DNA of 64,000 nt from Ajuga chamaepitys (taxonomy: Eukaryota; Streptophyta; Magnoliopsida; Lamiales; Lamiaceae). The translations under genes and the position numbers were made by a program. Where the stretch lies: assembly GCA_958295605.1 (NCBI GenBank), contig OY282502.1:58589075-58653074 (forward strand), given 5' to 3'. Shown piece by piece: positions 21,596-32,248 of this stretch. Positions within the stretch are counted from its first letter, which is position 1. Each line of letters opens with the position of its first letter. The notes under the pieces were generated by a model. It saw only the letters and a list, made by a program, of their open reading frames with translations, made no database searches and was not told where the DNA came from.

Positions 21596-23741
21596 TGTAA
21601 CAGCCCGATTTTCTGGACTATTTTTAAGTAATTATAAACCCCAAAATCAAGCCATGATATTTAATTTATTTAACTAAATACTATATTTTAAAATCGAGCC
21701 ATTACGAAAATAGTAATTTAACATAATCATACATAATGTCACAATATTTTATGAAATAAAGTATATCAAAATCAATATTGAAAATATACGAAATATTTTA
21801 AATACTTTAAGAATTTTGATGATAGTATTAAGTAATTGGCAGCGGAAAATATAATTTGTTCAAACCAGACACATCTTAAACATTCCTTCAATCAAATTGA
21901 CATTCTAGTATAAATCACTGATAATTTGTTAAGTGTCTAGAAAATGTAAAAACTTATTAAAATATTTCTCAATTATGACTCTAACACATCAATTCACCAT
22001 AATAATTTTATCAAGTACTCAATTATAATTAGGAATTATATAAATCACCTTAAACTCATAGCATACCATAATTTCATAAGATCTCAACTACCACATACTA
22101 CAGGTCCAAAACTTCACCATACTTTTGAAATAATGTAAATCCTAAATCATAAACACCATATTGCACACATTTAATTATTAAGTCCAAATAAAAATAATTT
22201 ATAACTTTATACCACAATATGCTTTCCGGCTCCACCTCTGCTTCCATTGCTCATTTCATTTCTACCTGAGGTTCAATAATGGGTTGGGGTGAGCTTCCTT
22301 CAGCTCGTGGGAGTCACAGTTTATCACATTAATTATAAATACAAAGAGGCATACAATGTAACAATTATCATAATGATGCGCTTGTATTGACAAGACACAT
22401 AGAGCTAACTTGTATTGGCAAGTAGCATAATGGTAATAAGCTAAACTTGTATTGGCAAGTAACAACTTGAAGAATAAGTGCACATGTATACAGTCAAGTA
22501 AAAATAATTAAAGCAATAAACAATAAACCCCCACCTGGAAAAGTGTGATGTGTGATATGCAAATGCTTGAATTAGTCCAAAGTCCTAGGCCCGTACTCAC
22601 GCTTCTCAAATTCTACAATTAATGAAAAATGAGGAATATTTTGATAATGAGTATATAACTCATCTCAACAAGAAAACGTAAGTAAGGAAATGAGAATTAA
22701 AGAAAGATTGAAAATAATAATATAATAATAACATCATCATCAGATTGTGAGAAAAGGCTACAAATGGTATGGTTGAAGAAACATGAATATATATTGAATG
22801 TTGTGATTTTCTTTTTGGAAGCAGTGGGCTTGGTAAAAAAATATTGGCCCAATTTGAAGATAGCGTGTTGAAAGTTGGGTTTAGATGAGTATGTGGGCTG
22901 GAAACAGAAAGATGGAATTTGGGACTTAGATAGTCTCCCTCCTCCTTTCCATACGGACTGATACACGCCCTCCACCTTTCCATACGGACTGATACACGCC
23001 CTCCACCGCCATTGTCCATTTTCTTCCCCTTCGTCAAATGCACAGCTACACCCTTAGAATTCTATTTTCTCTTCTCTTTATCGACGGCGGCCGGAGACTG
23101 CGGAAAAAGTACCGTAGTCGGTCGGATAAGTGGCGGTGGTGGGTCGAAATTGGGTTCAAAGATTGGGGTCGAATTTGCCGGAAAAGTTTTGGGTAAGGAC
23201 GAGTTGGCTTAAGAAATTCAATAACCAGAATTTGAAGAATTCCTTACCTTCTTTGCTTCTTTGCAGTAGACAGTAAAAGGGAAATAAAATATTCTTGTAT
23301 TTATAAGAAGTAAATACGTATGGTTACAGCTTCCAGTTTTCACCACTCCACTACTCCCACCTTTCACCCACGTTCTCACACCTTACACCCACTAAGAAAA
23401 TTCCTATAACTGATATGATATATCTCCATCTACGGTAATATCCTTAATTCTTTGGGCTCAAATTGAGTCAAACTAGTGGTTGGGCCTATACTTTGGGCTG
23501 ATAATACAGATGTATGTGATGATGAGTAGAAAATCTGTTTAAGCAAATGGACCTTAAAATGCGGACTTAAAAAATATAACTAAAAATTGATGGCCCATTA
23601 ATTATATATTTGGACTAGACAGCCCAAATATAAATTATTAATCACATGAAATGGGTTGACTTATGAATAAAATAAATGATGATTGAAAATAAAATCGCAC
23701 AAATTGGTAAAATAAATAGGCGGAATTTTCCGGGCGTTACA
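21596..23741 (+). repeat. Solo-LTR-like insertion 2, homologous to 13605-16632
   Basis: Begins TGTAACAGCCCGATTTTC and ends TTCCGGGCGTTACA, with a perfect 5-bp duplication ATATC at 21591-21595 and 23742-23746. It lies inside exon 1 of mudrA. It lacks the Harbinger MITE present in the other copy and has fewer internal repeats (2146 versus 3028 bp). No coding capacity seen. Confidence 0.82.
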
Positions 23742-23938
23742 ATATCAGCCTGCACAATTTGATGCACCACCTCCAACAGACCCAAATGAGACATACCACC
23801 ACTAGGAATGCGAACATACTCCCCATCTCCATATTCATAAGCACCATTCAGCCATTTCCCACCAGTTACAACCACCAAATGTCGATTACTCATCTATATG
23901 AAATCTGTCAACATAAAAAGTGAAAATCAAGTTGCTGC

Positions 23939-24153
23939 GAAATATATTATATAAGAGTATAGATGACACGAGAAGTTAATCGTGTCAATAAGAGCGTTAA
24001 AGCAACAAAAGTAAGATCAATGCAAACATAATAAAATTCAAGTTATGAAATCTATTGCATAAGACTATAGATGACACGAGAAGTTAATCGTGTCAATTGG
24101 AACATTAGATCAACAAAAGTAAGAACAATGCAAACATGATAAAATTCAGTATA
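23939..24153 (+). repeat. Two tandem ~108-bp repeats, each with a hairpin, upstream of mudrA
   Basis: Unit 1 is 23939-24046 and unit 2 starts at 24047. Each contains GACACGA-gaagttaa-TCGTGTC, a perfect 7-bp stem with an 8-base loop (23965-23986 and 24073-24094). They lie 46-260 bp upstream of the mudrA start codon, so they may be in its promoter or leader, or be transposase-binding sites. Confidence 0.8.
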
Positions 24154-24752
24154 ATTCATCTTTCTCCAATAACAATTGAAACATGATGACACATTAACAA
24201 CAAGTAAAATGTTAACATACAAAATAAGGAGTGAGATGAAGTTAACTAAAAGTTGAGATCAAAATTCAGGATAAGTACCTGTTAAAATTTGGAAAATGTT
24301 AATTCATTATAATACACCACTCAATTGTCTGAAACGGAAATAGAAGAACAAGTTAATAACAACGACGACCAATCATTGACTGCTCCACAACGGTGATATG
24401 AATTTCGACGGGATGTGACGAAGGTGAAATAAACGAGATATTTCTCTAAAATGGAATGAAAACTAGAATACTAATGGCGACGGCGACGGATCATTGATTG
24501 CTCTACGACGGTGATATGTCTGAAATTGGTTTAGAATTTTGGATTTTGACACAAAATTGACCAATTTAATTAATTCAATTTATTTGTTAAAAAATGGAAA
24601 CAAGTTGCAAATTTATAATCTACGTTTCGAGTAGATGAATTTAGCGTATTAATATGCTCAAAACCAATTTTGGGTGAATGAAATATTAATTGTCAAAGGT
24701 TGCAACTTAAACTTGAAGTAGTTATCAAGTGTGCTCCCCTATGATGGACCTT
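24154..24752. other. Intergenic, right part of the MULE; no gene seen
   Basis: AT-rich. Two related segments, near 24366-24402 and 24486-24522 (atcattgactgctccacaacggtgatatg and variant), form a diverged direct repeat. The MULE terminus may lie here but I could not match it to a left end. Confidence 0.4.
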
Positions 24753-25528
24753 ATGGTGGATCCTAGTGGGATTTTAGCCTTTGGCTAAAATGGAACCGAG
24801 GATGGTGCTTCGAGCCCGGGCCCGCACGCGCACGTCGCACATGTCGCATTGAGTCGCTTTAGAGGCACACTTTGCACTTCGCACGTACGCGTCGTCTGGA
24901 GGAGCCTTAAAGTTTTGGCCAGGTGGTCCAGACGATTGGCTCTCGGGTTCGTGGCGGTTCGAGTCAGGCGGTGCGGTGACGTGGACCGGGTCCGGTCAGA
25001 TCCCCGTCAGGAATCGGGTCGAACCGGACTGACCCGCCAGCAGGCCGGGCGGATCGAACCAGTACGATCCATCGCCCGCCAGGGCGCGGGTCAGCCTGCG
25101 GATGCGACCGCCCAGCGAACTGGTGGGTCCAGTCCAAAGGGTGCAACCAAGGGGTGAAGAGGTGCCTTTCCAAAAAGGCACCACAACTCTTCAACATATA
25201 TAAATAGGCCCCTCCATATTTCATTTCATTTATTCAAATTCACAAGTTCAATGAGATTCAAAAGCTTTCCAAATTCTGCATTAGTAGAGTCCGAAAGTTC
25301 CAAATATCCGAGTACGTTCGCCGATAACTTTCGACTCGTAGTGCAGCGGTCTGAAGTTTTAAAGTCGTTGTATCTTGGAGGCGTTTTGCTATTAAACGTA
25401 TTGCACCTGAGTACGTGATAATTTCGTCTTACGGATATAGAGTCAAACTCTAACCTCGACTTTGTCCGCATTTATATATCTTCGTCTGTACATTCACATA
25501 CCGAATACTAACATGATATTGATTTCGG
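24753..25528 (+). repeat. GC-rich LTR-like remnant with a TATA box
   Basis: A GC-rich, non-coding block (24800-25140) is followed by TATATAAATA at 25197-25206 and a leader-like region. The block ends at the Pack-MULE. Base composition differs sharply from its neighbours. The layout (GC-rich U3, TATA, then a structured leader) resembles a copia LTR plus leader, but I found no matching second LTR or TG...CA pair. Short open frames here are not supported as genes. Confidence 0.4.
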
Positions 25529-25899
25529 CGGGAAGAAGGGGAAAAAAACCAAAATAATCCCATAACCTTTTACTTTTTCGGATTTAGTCCCATAAGTTAT
25601 TGCTTTTTCGATTTAGTCCCACATCTCTGGTAATTGCTCAATTTTGGTCCAATTTTGACCAAATGTTGACCAACTGATCGGAAAAGGTCACGTGACCTTC
25701 ACGTGCCGGCGCGGTTTTAAAAATTTCGGCTAAAATGGTCCCATAACTTTTTACCTTTTCGAATTTAGTCCCATAAGTTATTGTTTTTTCGATTTAGTCT
25801 CATATCTCTAGTAATTGCTCAATTTTGACCTAATGTTGACCAGTTGACCGAAAAAGGTCATGTGACCTTCACGTGCCGACGCGATTTTGAAATTTTCGC

Positions 25900-26345
25900 T
25901 GACTTTTATGTTTTATCAACTCATTGTTGATGGACTCCAACTCCTTGTTCTTTAACTCCACCTGTTTTTTTTTCTTTAACGAGTAGCTCATTCTCTCATT
26001 ATCTATCTCGGTTACGGAAACAATTTCTTCGAGATTCATGCGGGCGTTATGCAGGACCTCATTTTCAGCGTTCTTCTCGTTAAGCCTTCACAAGAGCCCT
26101 CTCATTATGTGTTTGCTTCTATCACATAGAAGTGCATCTATCCACCTAAAACTCGTACAATGACCTTCATTATGCCAAAATTATATCCAGTATGTTTCAA
26201 TTAATTCAATTCAACCTTGAATAAACTAATAAAATTGAAGCAAGAACTAAAAACCATATCAGGTATCGTGAGAGCAGCCGTAGAACCTACGCCCAACATT
26301 TTCTTCTTTCCAAGAGGTTTTAATGGGGGAATTCAAACCTTAGTC
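25900..26345 (-). pseudogene. Captured gene fragment: GRF-type zinc finger plus coiled coil
   Basis: On the minus strand an exon-like segment (26345-26265) reads IKTSWKEENVGRRFYGCSHD, the first half of a GRF zinc finger, with an in-frame TAA shortly before it. After an intron-like gap, 26165-26095 gives HCTSFRWIDALLCDRSKHIM, the second half. A stop (TGA) follows, then a coiled coil (RLNEKNAENEVLHNARMNLE and on to KNKELESINNELIK) down to about 25900. GRF fingers are about 45-residue nucleic-acid-binding modules in plant proteins, often followed by coiled coils. The stops make it a fragment. Whether it is transcribed from the element ends is unknown. Confidence 0.65.
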
Positions 26346-26740
26346 GCACACTATTAAAGATATGGCTTATCAACTCAGGATTAAGTGTAAATTGATTGAA
26401 GAGGATTTCATAACAACTAAATTCTGTTTCAGGAAACTAATTATGTTATTTCTGTTATTCAGCTTCTACAACGGTTTTTATTCAAACCGTGGTCTTTCAA
26501 CTGTTGTTGTTTGCAGAAAGCAGTTAGTTTGTTACTTGAGGAGTTGTGATCCGGTTTCTTGATTTAATCTCATCCGTTGTTCTCTAAGGCGGTTACTATT
26601 TCGCAAGCTATTCCTAGATTGGGACATGGTTCTTTGTCTTCGTGTGTTCTCCAATTTTGGGGGAGTTGAAGCCGCGACTTTCTAATAGAAAAGATTGGAA
26701 GAGAAAAGTTAGAGCTTTTTCTTGTAGAAGGACGCGAACT

Positions 26741-26795
26741 GAAGAAGAAGAAGAAGAAGAAGAAGAAGAAGAAGAAGAAGAAGAAGAAGAAGAAG
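26741..26795 (+). repeat. (GAA)n microsatellite inside the Pack-MULE
   Basis: About 18 GAA/AAG units. On the minus strand this is a CTT tract, such as is common in plant 5' leaders, so it may be the leader of the captured gene. Confidence 0.9.
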
Positions 26796-27539
26796 GGATG
26801 CTAATTCTGATTTAAGGGTTAGATCGATAAAATATTACATTTCCTTATTTTGCATTTGTATTTTTTGGAGTTTAATTCAATTCAGGCAAAAGAAAAATAT
26901 AAGCTGACAAGGTAAATAATTTGCTGATGTGGTCTCCTAATAAAAAAAATTAAAATTCCACCTCGAAAGTCCGGCGACACGTGTCATAAGTCGTCAGAAT
27001 TCTCAAAATCGCGCCGGCACGTGAAGATCACGTGACCTTTTCCGGTTAGCTGGTCAACATTAGGTCAAAATTGGACAAAAATTGAGCAATTAGTAGAGAT
27101 GTGGGACTAAATCGAAAAAGCAATAACTTATGGGACTAAATTCGAAAAAGTAAAAAGTTATGGGACCATTTTAGCCGGAATTTCCAAAACCGCGCCGGCA
27201 CGTGAAAGTCACGTGACCTTTTCCGGTCAGTTGGTCAATATTGGGTCAAAATTGGACTAAAATTGAGCAATTTGTGGGACTAAATCGAAAAAGCAATAAC
27301 TTATGGGACTAAATCCGAAAAAGTAAAAAGTTATGGGACCATTTGTACTTTTTTCCCCGGGAAGAAGAGAAGTGAAAAGTGAAAACGAGATGTTTACTTT
27401 CAATTATGAGAAAAAGAAAGTTCAAGCTATGGCGTGTAGTGTTTAAGTAGGTTAGAGTTAAACTATAAAAGGCCAAAATTATATTATTTTTATAAAGGTG
27501 TTTAAATAAGGTGAAAGTTATAGAAAAGGTTATTTTGAC

Positions 27540-27981
27540 TAAGCATGTCAAAATGATCCGACCCGCCCCGACCTGCTCCGATCCGAGGCCTTTAGGACAA
27601 GGCAAAATTCGATCCGATGGAGAATGGGACAGGGCACGCCCCGCCCCCTATATATATATAGTTCTTTTAAAATATATATTAAGTAATATTATATAGATAT
27701 ATGCATATACACACAAAAATATATAAAAAAAATAAAAATGTTAAAATAAAGTTAATGTAAACCTAAAAATTAAAATCTTATTGACTTAAAAAAAATAAGT
27801 TTTTAAATTAAAAAAAAATATATAGTTTTTCTTAAAAAAAGAAAAAAAAATGAAAGCGGGGCAGAGCAGATTCGCCCTGTACAAAGTAAATCAGGGAGCG
27901 CATATCTTTGCCCGATGACGAAAAACGGGACGGGTCAGAAAATGCAAAAACCCGTCTCAATTCGCCCCGTTGACATGCCTA
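27540..27981. mobile_element. hAT-type MITE (442 bp)
   Basis: Ends are TAAGCATGTCAA and TTGACATGCCTA (inverted, one mismatch), flanked by a perfect 8-bp duplication ATTTTGAC (27532-27539 and 27982-27989). The GC-rich arms (gacccgccccg and cgggacgggtc) enclose an AT-rich core. The 8-bp target fits hAT. Confidence 0.85.
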
Positions 27982-28305
27982 ATTTTGACCCCTTTTCACT
28001 AGGTAATTTTCTCCCTATAAATTATGTTGTAATACGAATACTATTGACCCGACCCGCCGGCATGCAACTCGACGACTCCACCTACTTAAACACTCGTATT
28101 TGCAGAACCAATTTCACTGGACACACCCAACTATTATGAATCCTAAATCACAGGATTATTCAGTCGATAACCTCGAAGACTTTTGGTTTTCCTTTGCAAG
28201 CAAGAAACAAATAAATAAAATTGAAATTACAAAACCAGAAAAAGAAAATAAACAAACAGATATTTGCAAAAGAAACCCACACTCTTCATCTACTCATTCA
28301 CCCCT

Positions 28306-28314
28306 CTATAAATA
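28306..28314 (+). promoter_or_regulatory. TATA box of NBR1
   Basis: CTATAAATA lies 285 bp upstream of the NBR1 start codon, with a pyrimidine-rich leader after it. It is the best TATA match between the hAT MITE and the gene. The start site would be near 28340. Confidence 0.55.
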
Positions 28315-28598
28315 TACATACATGCGTTCTTTTCTGTATTTCTATCTCCCGTTTCTTAGCCAGAGAGATCATCCTTGAGAGGAACGCGGCTCACGGTTAC
28401 GCGTTGATCGCCGTGATTTTGATTGTTCTGACCTAGTCTGTTTTAAATTCCTCTTTCATCGTTGATTTAGCGCTTTTTTTAGGAAAATTGTTAATTCGTT
28501 TCTAGGGTTGGGGTTTTCGTTTGATAACAAGGGTGTAAAAGGGGCTTCTGTTTGCGGCTTACCTGGAACGCGATTTGGAGTTCGGTTTTTCTGAAGCT

Positions 28599-31500
28599 AT
28601 GGCGGCTTTGTCGAGTGTTGTGATCAAGGTTCTTCCTGTCTTCCGTCTTTTTTTTAATAACAATCAGTCATTCTTTTATTACTTTCTTCTATCGTTTTTT
28701 TCGTGTTGGTTATAATTTTACTTCTTGATGGTTTGTTTTTGTTCAGTTACTGTTATGCATCATCATCTATTTTTTTGCTCTTCTGTCTTTTGGGTTTATT
28801 GTATATTTTCCCCTCCTTGTGTGGTAGTTTCTGCATTCGTTTGTGATGGATCTTTTGGTTTATACACTCAATTTCCTTGCTTGTATACTCTTTTTGCTTT
28901 GGTTCTGTTATTCTTTACTAATTTTATTATCTGTTTGATGTTAAATTTTCATTTTGTATCGTGTTATGAAATTTCTAAACTGGGTAGATGGTTATCGTTC
29001 TATTCTTTTTTATCTCATTTATCTAGTGGAAATTTAATTTTGCTGAGATATATAGTTTTATTATTTGATGTTTGGCTTGATTTCTCAAAGCTTCTTTGGT
29101 GCTTGAGTTTTGGGATTTTATTGAAGTAAGCTGTAATTTCCACAATTGGATTCTATGTTGTCTGTCATTATCTACTTAACGGTGGAAATTGTATTGATCT
29201 ATCATGTTGTAAAAAATGCATTTTGTACTTCCCCTCTATTATTTATGAGTATTATTATTTCAACTTTTTGGGTACATTCCTACAGGTCAAGTATGGGGAT
29301 ATGCTTAGGCGTTTCAATGCTCCAGTTGTGGATAACAAACTAATGCTGAATATGAATGGGCTGAGGGAAAAGATTCATTCCCTCTTCAGCTTTGCTTCTG
29401 ATGCAGAGCTGACTCTTACTTATATTGATGAAGACAATGATGTGGTTGCTCTAGTTGATGATGATGATCTCCGTGATGTCGTGAAACAGGGCCTTAACCC
29501 CTTGAGAATTACTGTCAAAGTGAATGGTGAGATAAGTGGTGAGATAAGTGCCAGCCAGTATAGTGATTCAAGCACAAGTTCAACCCCATTAAGATCGGCT
29601 GGTGTGCAACAACCTTTGCCCTATCTGAATGCTGGTATCTCTGAAATTCTGAGCATAGTACCTGAACCTCTGCGTGATACTCTTCTGAAACTATCAGTTG
29701 ATTTGGCATCTAAGGCGTCGTCATCTGACCCTGTTATCACTGAACTTGCTGATGCTATCTCAAAAGTGACCTTGTCCTTTGTGAGTAAGCCTTCAGAGAC
29801 TCAAACTGGAGTGAAATCTGGTGTTCCTGAGAGTGGCACTTCTGCACCAGAAACCAAAGGCTGTGAGGGTTCAGATAAAGTTGAAGCTGAGGCTGATGTG
29901 GAGAATAGTGAGATTAAAAGTAGTACTGCAACTGGGGAAAACCAGAAGAAGGCTTCTTTTGACTTCAATGCGGTAGCTGCTGCACTTGACAAGCAGAACG
30001 AGAATGTTCCAAATTTATCACCAGGGAATCATCCGAATTTACTGTATTCAAATCTTCTGCGTAGGAAAGAGAAGCTCAAGAAGCATGTTGCATCTGTCGT
30101 TGATAAAAACCTTACTGGGAAGGGGGTATGTGATCCTAGTCAACCCAAGCTGTGGGCACCTTTTTTTGATGTACATGATAAGAAATCTCACGGGAAGTCT
30201 CCAGCCTCTATTTGGGGTCCTCCTCGTGGTGCTTCATATTTTGGTGGTCCTATGGAAAGATATGAGTGCCCCTTTTCTGGCACTGCTTTGGACAAAGTCC
30301 CAGAGCTTCTACCGGTTTCAGCTACTGATCAAGTACCTTTTAGGGGTAATACTAGTCAAAATGATGGCAATGCTAATGTCTTCCATCGTGGTGTTCGCTG
30401 CGACGGTTGTGGCATCCACCCGATAGTTGGCCCCAGGTTCAAGTCGAAAGTGTAAGAGACAATATGACTTTCCTTTTGGATATTGAAACTGCACATAGTT
30501 ATTTGCGTAGGTACTAACATGTCTCTCTCCCCTGTATGCCTCTGTCTGTCTCTTTTCGTGTCTGCAGGAAGGCAGACTATGACCTCTGCCGCATTTGCTT
30601 TGAAGAGATGGGAAGTTGCAACGATTACGTCAGAATGGACCGCCCAGTAGCTTTACAGCCTGTGTCTCTGAAGGGATTGCATGATGTTGGCGTATGTGAT
30701 CACATAATTTCTTTTTCCCACTCTCTGTATGATACATTTCTTTCTTTCTTACATTAGTGAGCTGTGTTGCTTTCATTTCTTATTGCAATCTCAGCGCGCC
30801 AGGTACCAAAGTATGCCACATGTTTTTCGGGGTCCCAAGTGTAAACAAGGTGCAATCAAACTTGACAGTCGCTTCATTCAAGATGTGAATATTTTTGACG
30901 GCACTGTTATGGCTCCTTTGACTCCGTTTACCAAGATATGGAGGATGAGGAACAATGGAACACTAACATGGCCTGCAAAGACGCAACTTGTCTGGATTGG
31001 TGGAGATAAACTGAGCAATGCGCTGTCTGTAGAAGTACAGGTGAGTAATTTTAGTGCTCTGTAGCATCTTTGTTTTTTATTTAAAAACAAGTGGTATGAT
31101 GATTGAATTGTATATTCTTTGGTGTTTTTTGTGTTGTTCATGTATTCCTTACCCCGAAATGGTTATGTTGAATTTTCAATTCATCTAATGTCCCTTACAA
31201 TTCCTTGTGTTCTGCCAGATTCCTCCTCCTGGTTTGCTGATTGATCAGGAGCTTGACGTTGCAGTTGATTTCAAATCTCCTGAGCTTCCAGGACGTTATA
31301 TATCTTACTGGAGAATGGCCTCGCCTTCTGGGCAGAAGTTCGGCCAACGTGTCTGGGTTCTGATCCAGGTTTAGCTTCTGTTACATCATACCCATTGTAC
31401 TTTTTGTTATGCCGTGTTTGCTCTACTTCACGTCAGACTGGGTTCCTTTTTTTGTGGTAAGGTTGATGCTTCGGTTAAGGAGTTGCCTCGTGAAACTGTT

Positions 31501-32220
31501 AGGAACTTGAACCTGAACTTGCCACCCGTAAGCAGCAGCTCAACAGGTCCTGAAATTATAAATGTTGATCCAGAACCTATGGTAGAGGACAGTCACCCTG
31601 TGGCCAATAGCCCAAAGAAGCCTCTGCATTTGGGAAAATCTGACACTGACCAGGAACTGAAATTTCCCATCAACGATAGCTTGTTTGTTGGCAATGGAGC
31701 ATCAACCTCTGCTGCCTCATCATCTGCTTCCCCATCGGTTTCTTACCCAATCATTGATCTCTCCGATGTGCCTCCACCACTCCCGTCTGTGTCTCCAGCA
31801 ACTCTTTTCCCAATTCCACCACCACCTCCTCCTCCTGTGCCATCTGGTGTTGAGCTCCCTGAAATGGATCTAGTTGAGGAGAAGCTTCTCAGGGAACTGG
31901 AGGAGATGGGGTTCAAACAGGTTGATCTGAACAAGGAGGTGTTGAGGATGAACGAGTATGACTTGGAGCAATCGGTGGATGATCTCTGTGGCGTTGCTGA
32001 GTGGGACCCTATCCTCGAGGAGCTCGAAGAAATGGTGAGTCAAAATTAACCATGATATTTGGACAGAATCACAAATTATCTGTTTTTTGGCCTAGAGCAT
32101 GAAGTTTGAATTTGTTAAATGCAGGGTTTTAAGGACACTGAAGTTAACAAGAAGCTACTGAAGAAGAATGGCGGAAGCATCAAGCGTGTGGTGATGGACC
32201 TTATTGCTGGAGAAGAGTAG
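28599..32220 (+). CDS. NBR1: NBR1 selective-autophagy receptor, apparently intact, 7 exons, 794 codons
   Basis: Exons: 28599-28628, 29286-30451, 30568-30691, 30795-31040, 31219-31368, 31462-32034, 32125-32220 (TAG). All have GT/AG borders, and the summed length of 2385 nt is a multiple of 3. Domains: PB1 (residues ~8-90, with the acidic YIDEDNDVVALVDDDD loop), ZZ zinc finger (~380-430, CDGC then CRIC across the exon 2/3 border), NBR1/FW four-tryptophan domain (~455-572, FTKIWRMRNNGTLTWP and PGRYISYWRM), a Pro-rich linker, UBA1 (~712-750), the ATG8-interacting motif WDPI (753-756; 32002-32013) and UBA2 (~757-794). In plants NBR1 oligomerises by PB1, binds ubiquitinated cargo by UBA and ATG8 by WDPI, and is carried to the vacuole. 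The start MAALSSVVIK sits just before PB1 as in the family. Intron 1 is 657 bp. No damage seen. Confidence 0.96.
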
Positions 32221-32242
32221 TAACGTATCTGTATATTCTAGG

Positions 32243-32248
32243 AATAAA
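32243..32248 (+). terminator. Poly(A) signal of NBR1
   Basis: AATAAA lies 23 bp after the stop codon, followed by a T-rich stretch. No other gene is seen from here to 33060. A sequence ending aaacggaggtagt near 32760-32772 resembles one end of a Stowaway MITE without a partner. Confidence 0.55.

Larger units (their letters stand above)
18458..23893 (-). pseudogene. mudrA-type MULE transposase gene, interrupted and frameshifted
   Basis: The start MSNRHLVVVTGGKWLNG (ATG 23893) matches MuDR N-termini. Exon 1 is split by the LTR insertion at 21596-23741. Then follow an acidic region (21413-21030), a MuDR DNA-binding-like region (20900-20600, ending GLWKVISLTHHTS) and a segment ending VTAYTVDSKK. 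A clear intron spans 20306-20031: the joined codon AG|G gives KKRFPNSFFALG. The DDE domain lies at 20030-19214 with VVDGTH (Asp), VSDQH (Asp) and NAAESWNRR (Glu) all present. A SWIM-like zinc motif (TCHEFQLDLVPCAHAC, 19190-19145) lacks its first Cys. The C-terminal part carries GRPKTK and two CCHC knuckles (CHQCGQTGHNISSC, CSKCREPGHRANRC). Frameshifts lie near 21420, 21030, 20600 and the A8 run at about 19234-19241. The protein would cut and join transposon ends, but this copy is inactive. Confidence 0.85.
3974..24500. mobile_element. Mutator-like element with Ulp1-like and mudrA-like genes (Kaonashi-type), ends approximate
   Basis: A C48/Ulp1-like gene on the + strand (4013-17791) faces a mudrA transposase gene on the - strand (18458-23893), with their 3' ends 666 bp apart. 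MULEs that carry a ULP-like gene beside mudrA are known in plants (Kaonashi type in Arabidopsis), so I infer one element. I could not identify terminal inverted repeats. The left end may have been lost at or beyond the copia element, and the right end lies somewhere after 24100. Net of later insertions (about 7.7, 3.0 and 2.1 kb) the element would be roughly 7-8 kb. Both genes are inactivated. Confidence 0.65.
25539..27357. mobile_element. Non-autonomous Mutator-like element (Pack-MULE) with duplicated inverted ends
   Basis: Ends are GGGAAAAAA...TTTTTTCCC, flanked by a perfect 10-bp duplication CGGGAAGAAG (25529-25538 and 27358-27367). Each terminal arm (about 25539-25910 and 26985-27357) is about 370 bp and holds two tandem copies of a module with ataacttttta, tttttcgatttagtccca, gctcaatttt and a ggtcacgtgacc / cacgtgccggcgcg core. 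The arms are inverted to each other. Target size and long inverted arms fit Mutator. The middle holds a captured gene fragment and a (GAA)n tract. Confidence 0.88.

Noticed and set aside
14776..23043. Pairs of similar open frames on the minus strand (for example 15159-14776 and 23043-22660)
   Set aside because: They mirror the repeated 'tttccatacggactgatacacgccctcc' units in the two solo-LTR-like copies; non-coding.
3974..24752. Terminal inverted repeats of the Ulp1/mudrA MULE
   Set aside because: I compared the outer flanks by eye and found no convincing inverted match; the left end may be lost or hidden by the copia insertion.
24849..25224. GC-rich open frames on both strands
   Set aside because: Overlapping frames in a GC-rich LTR-like block; no domain, and the composition explains the lack of stops.
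28725..29343. Open frames of 134 and 65 codons on the + strand
   Set aside because: They lie in NBR1 intron 1 and are T-rich chance frames without a recognised domain.
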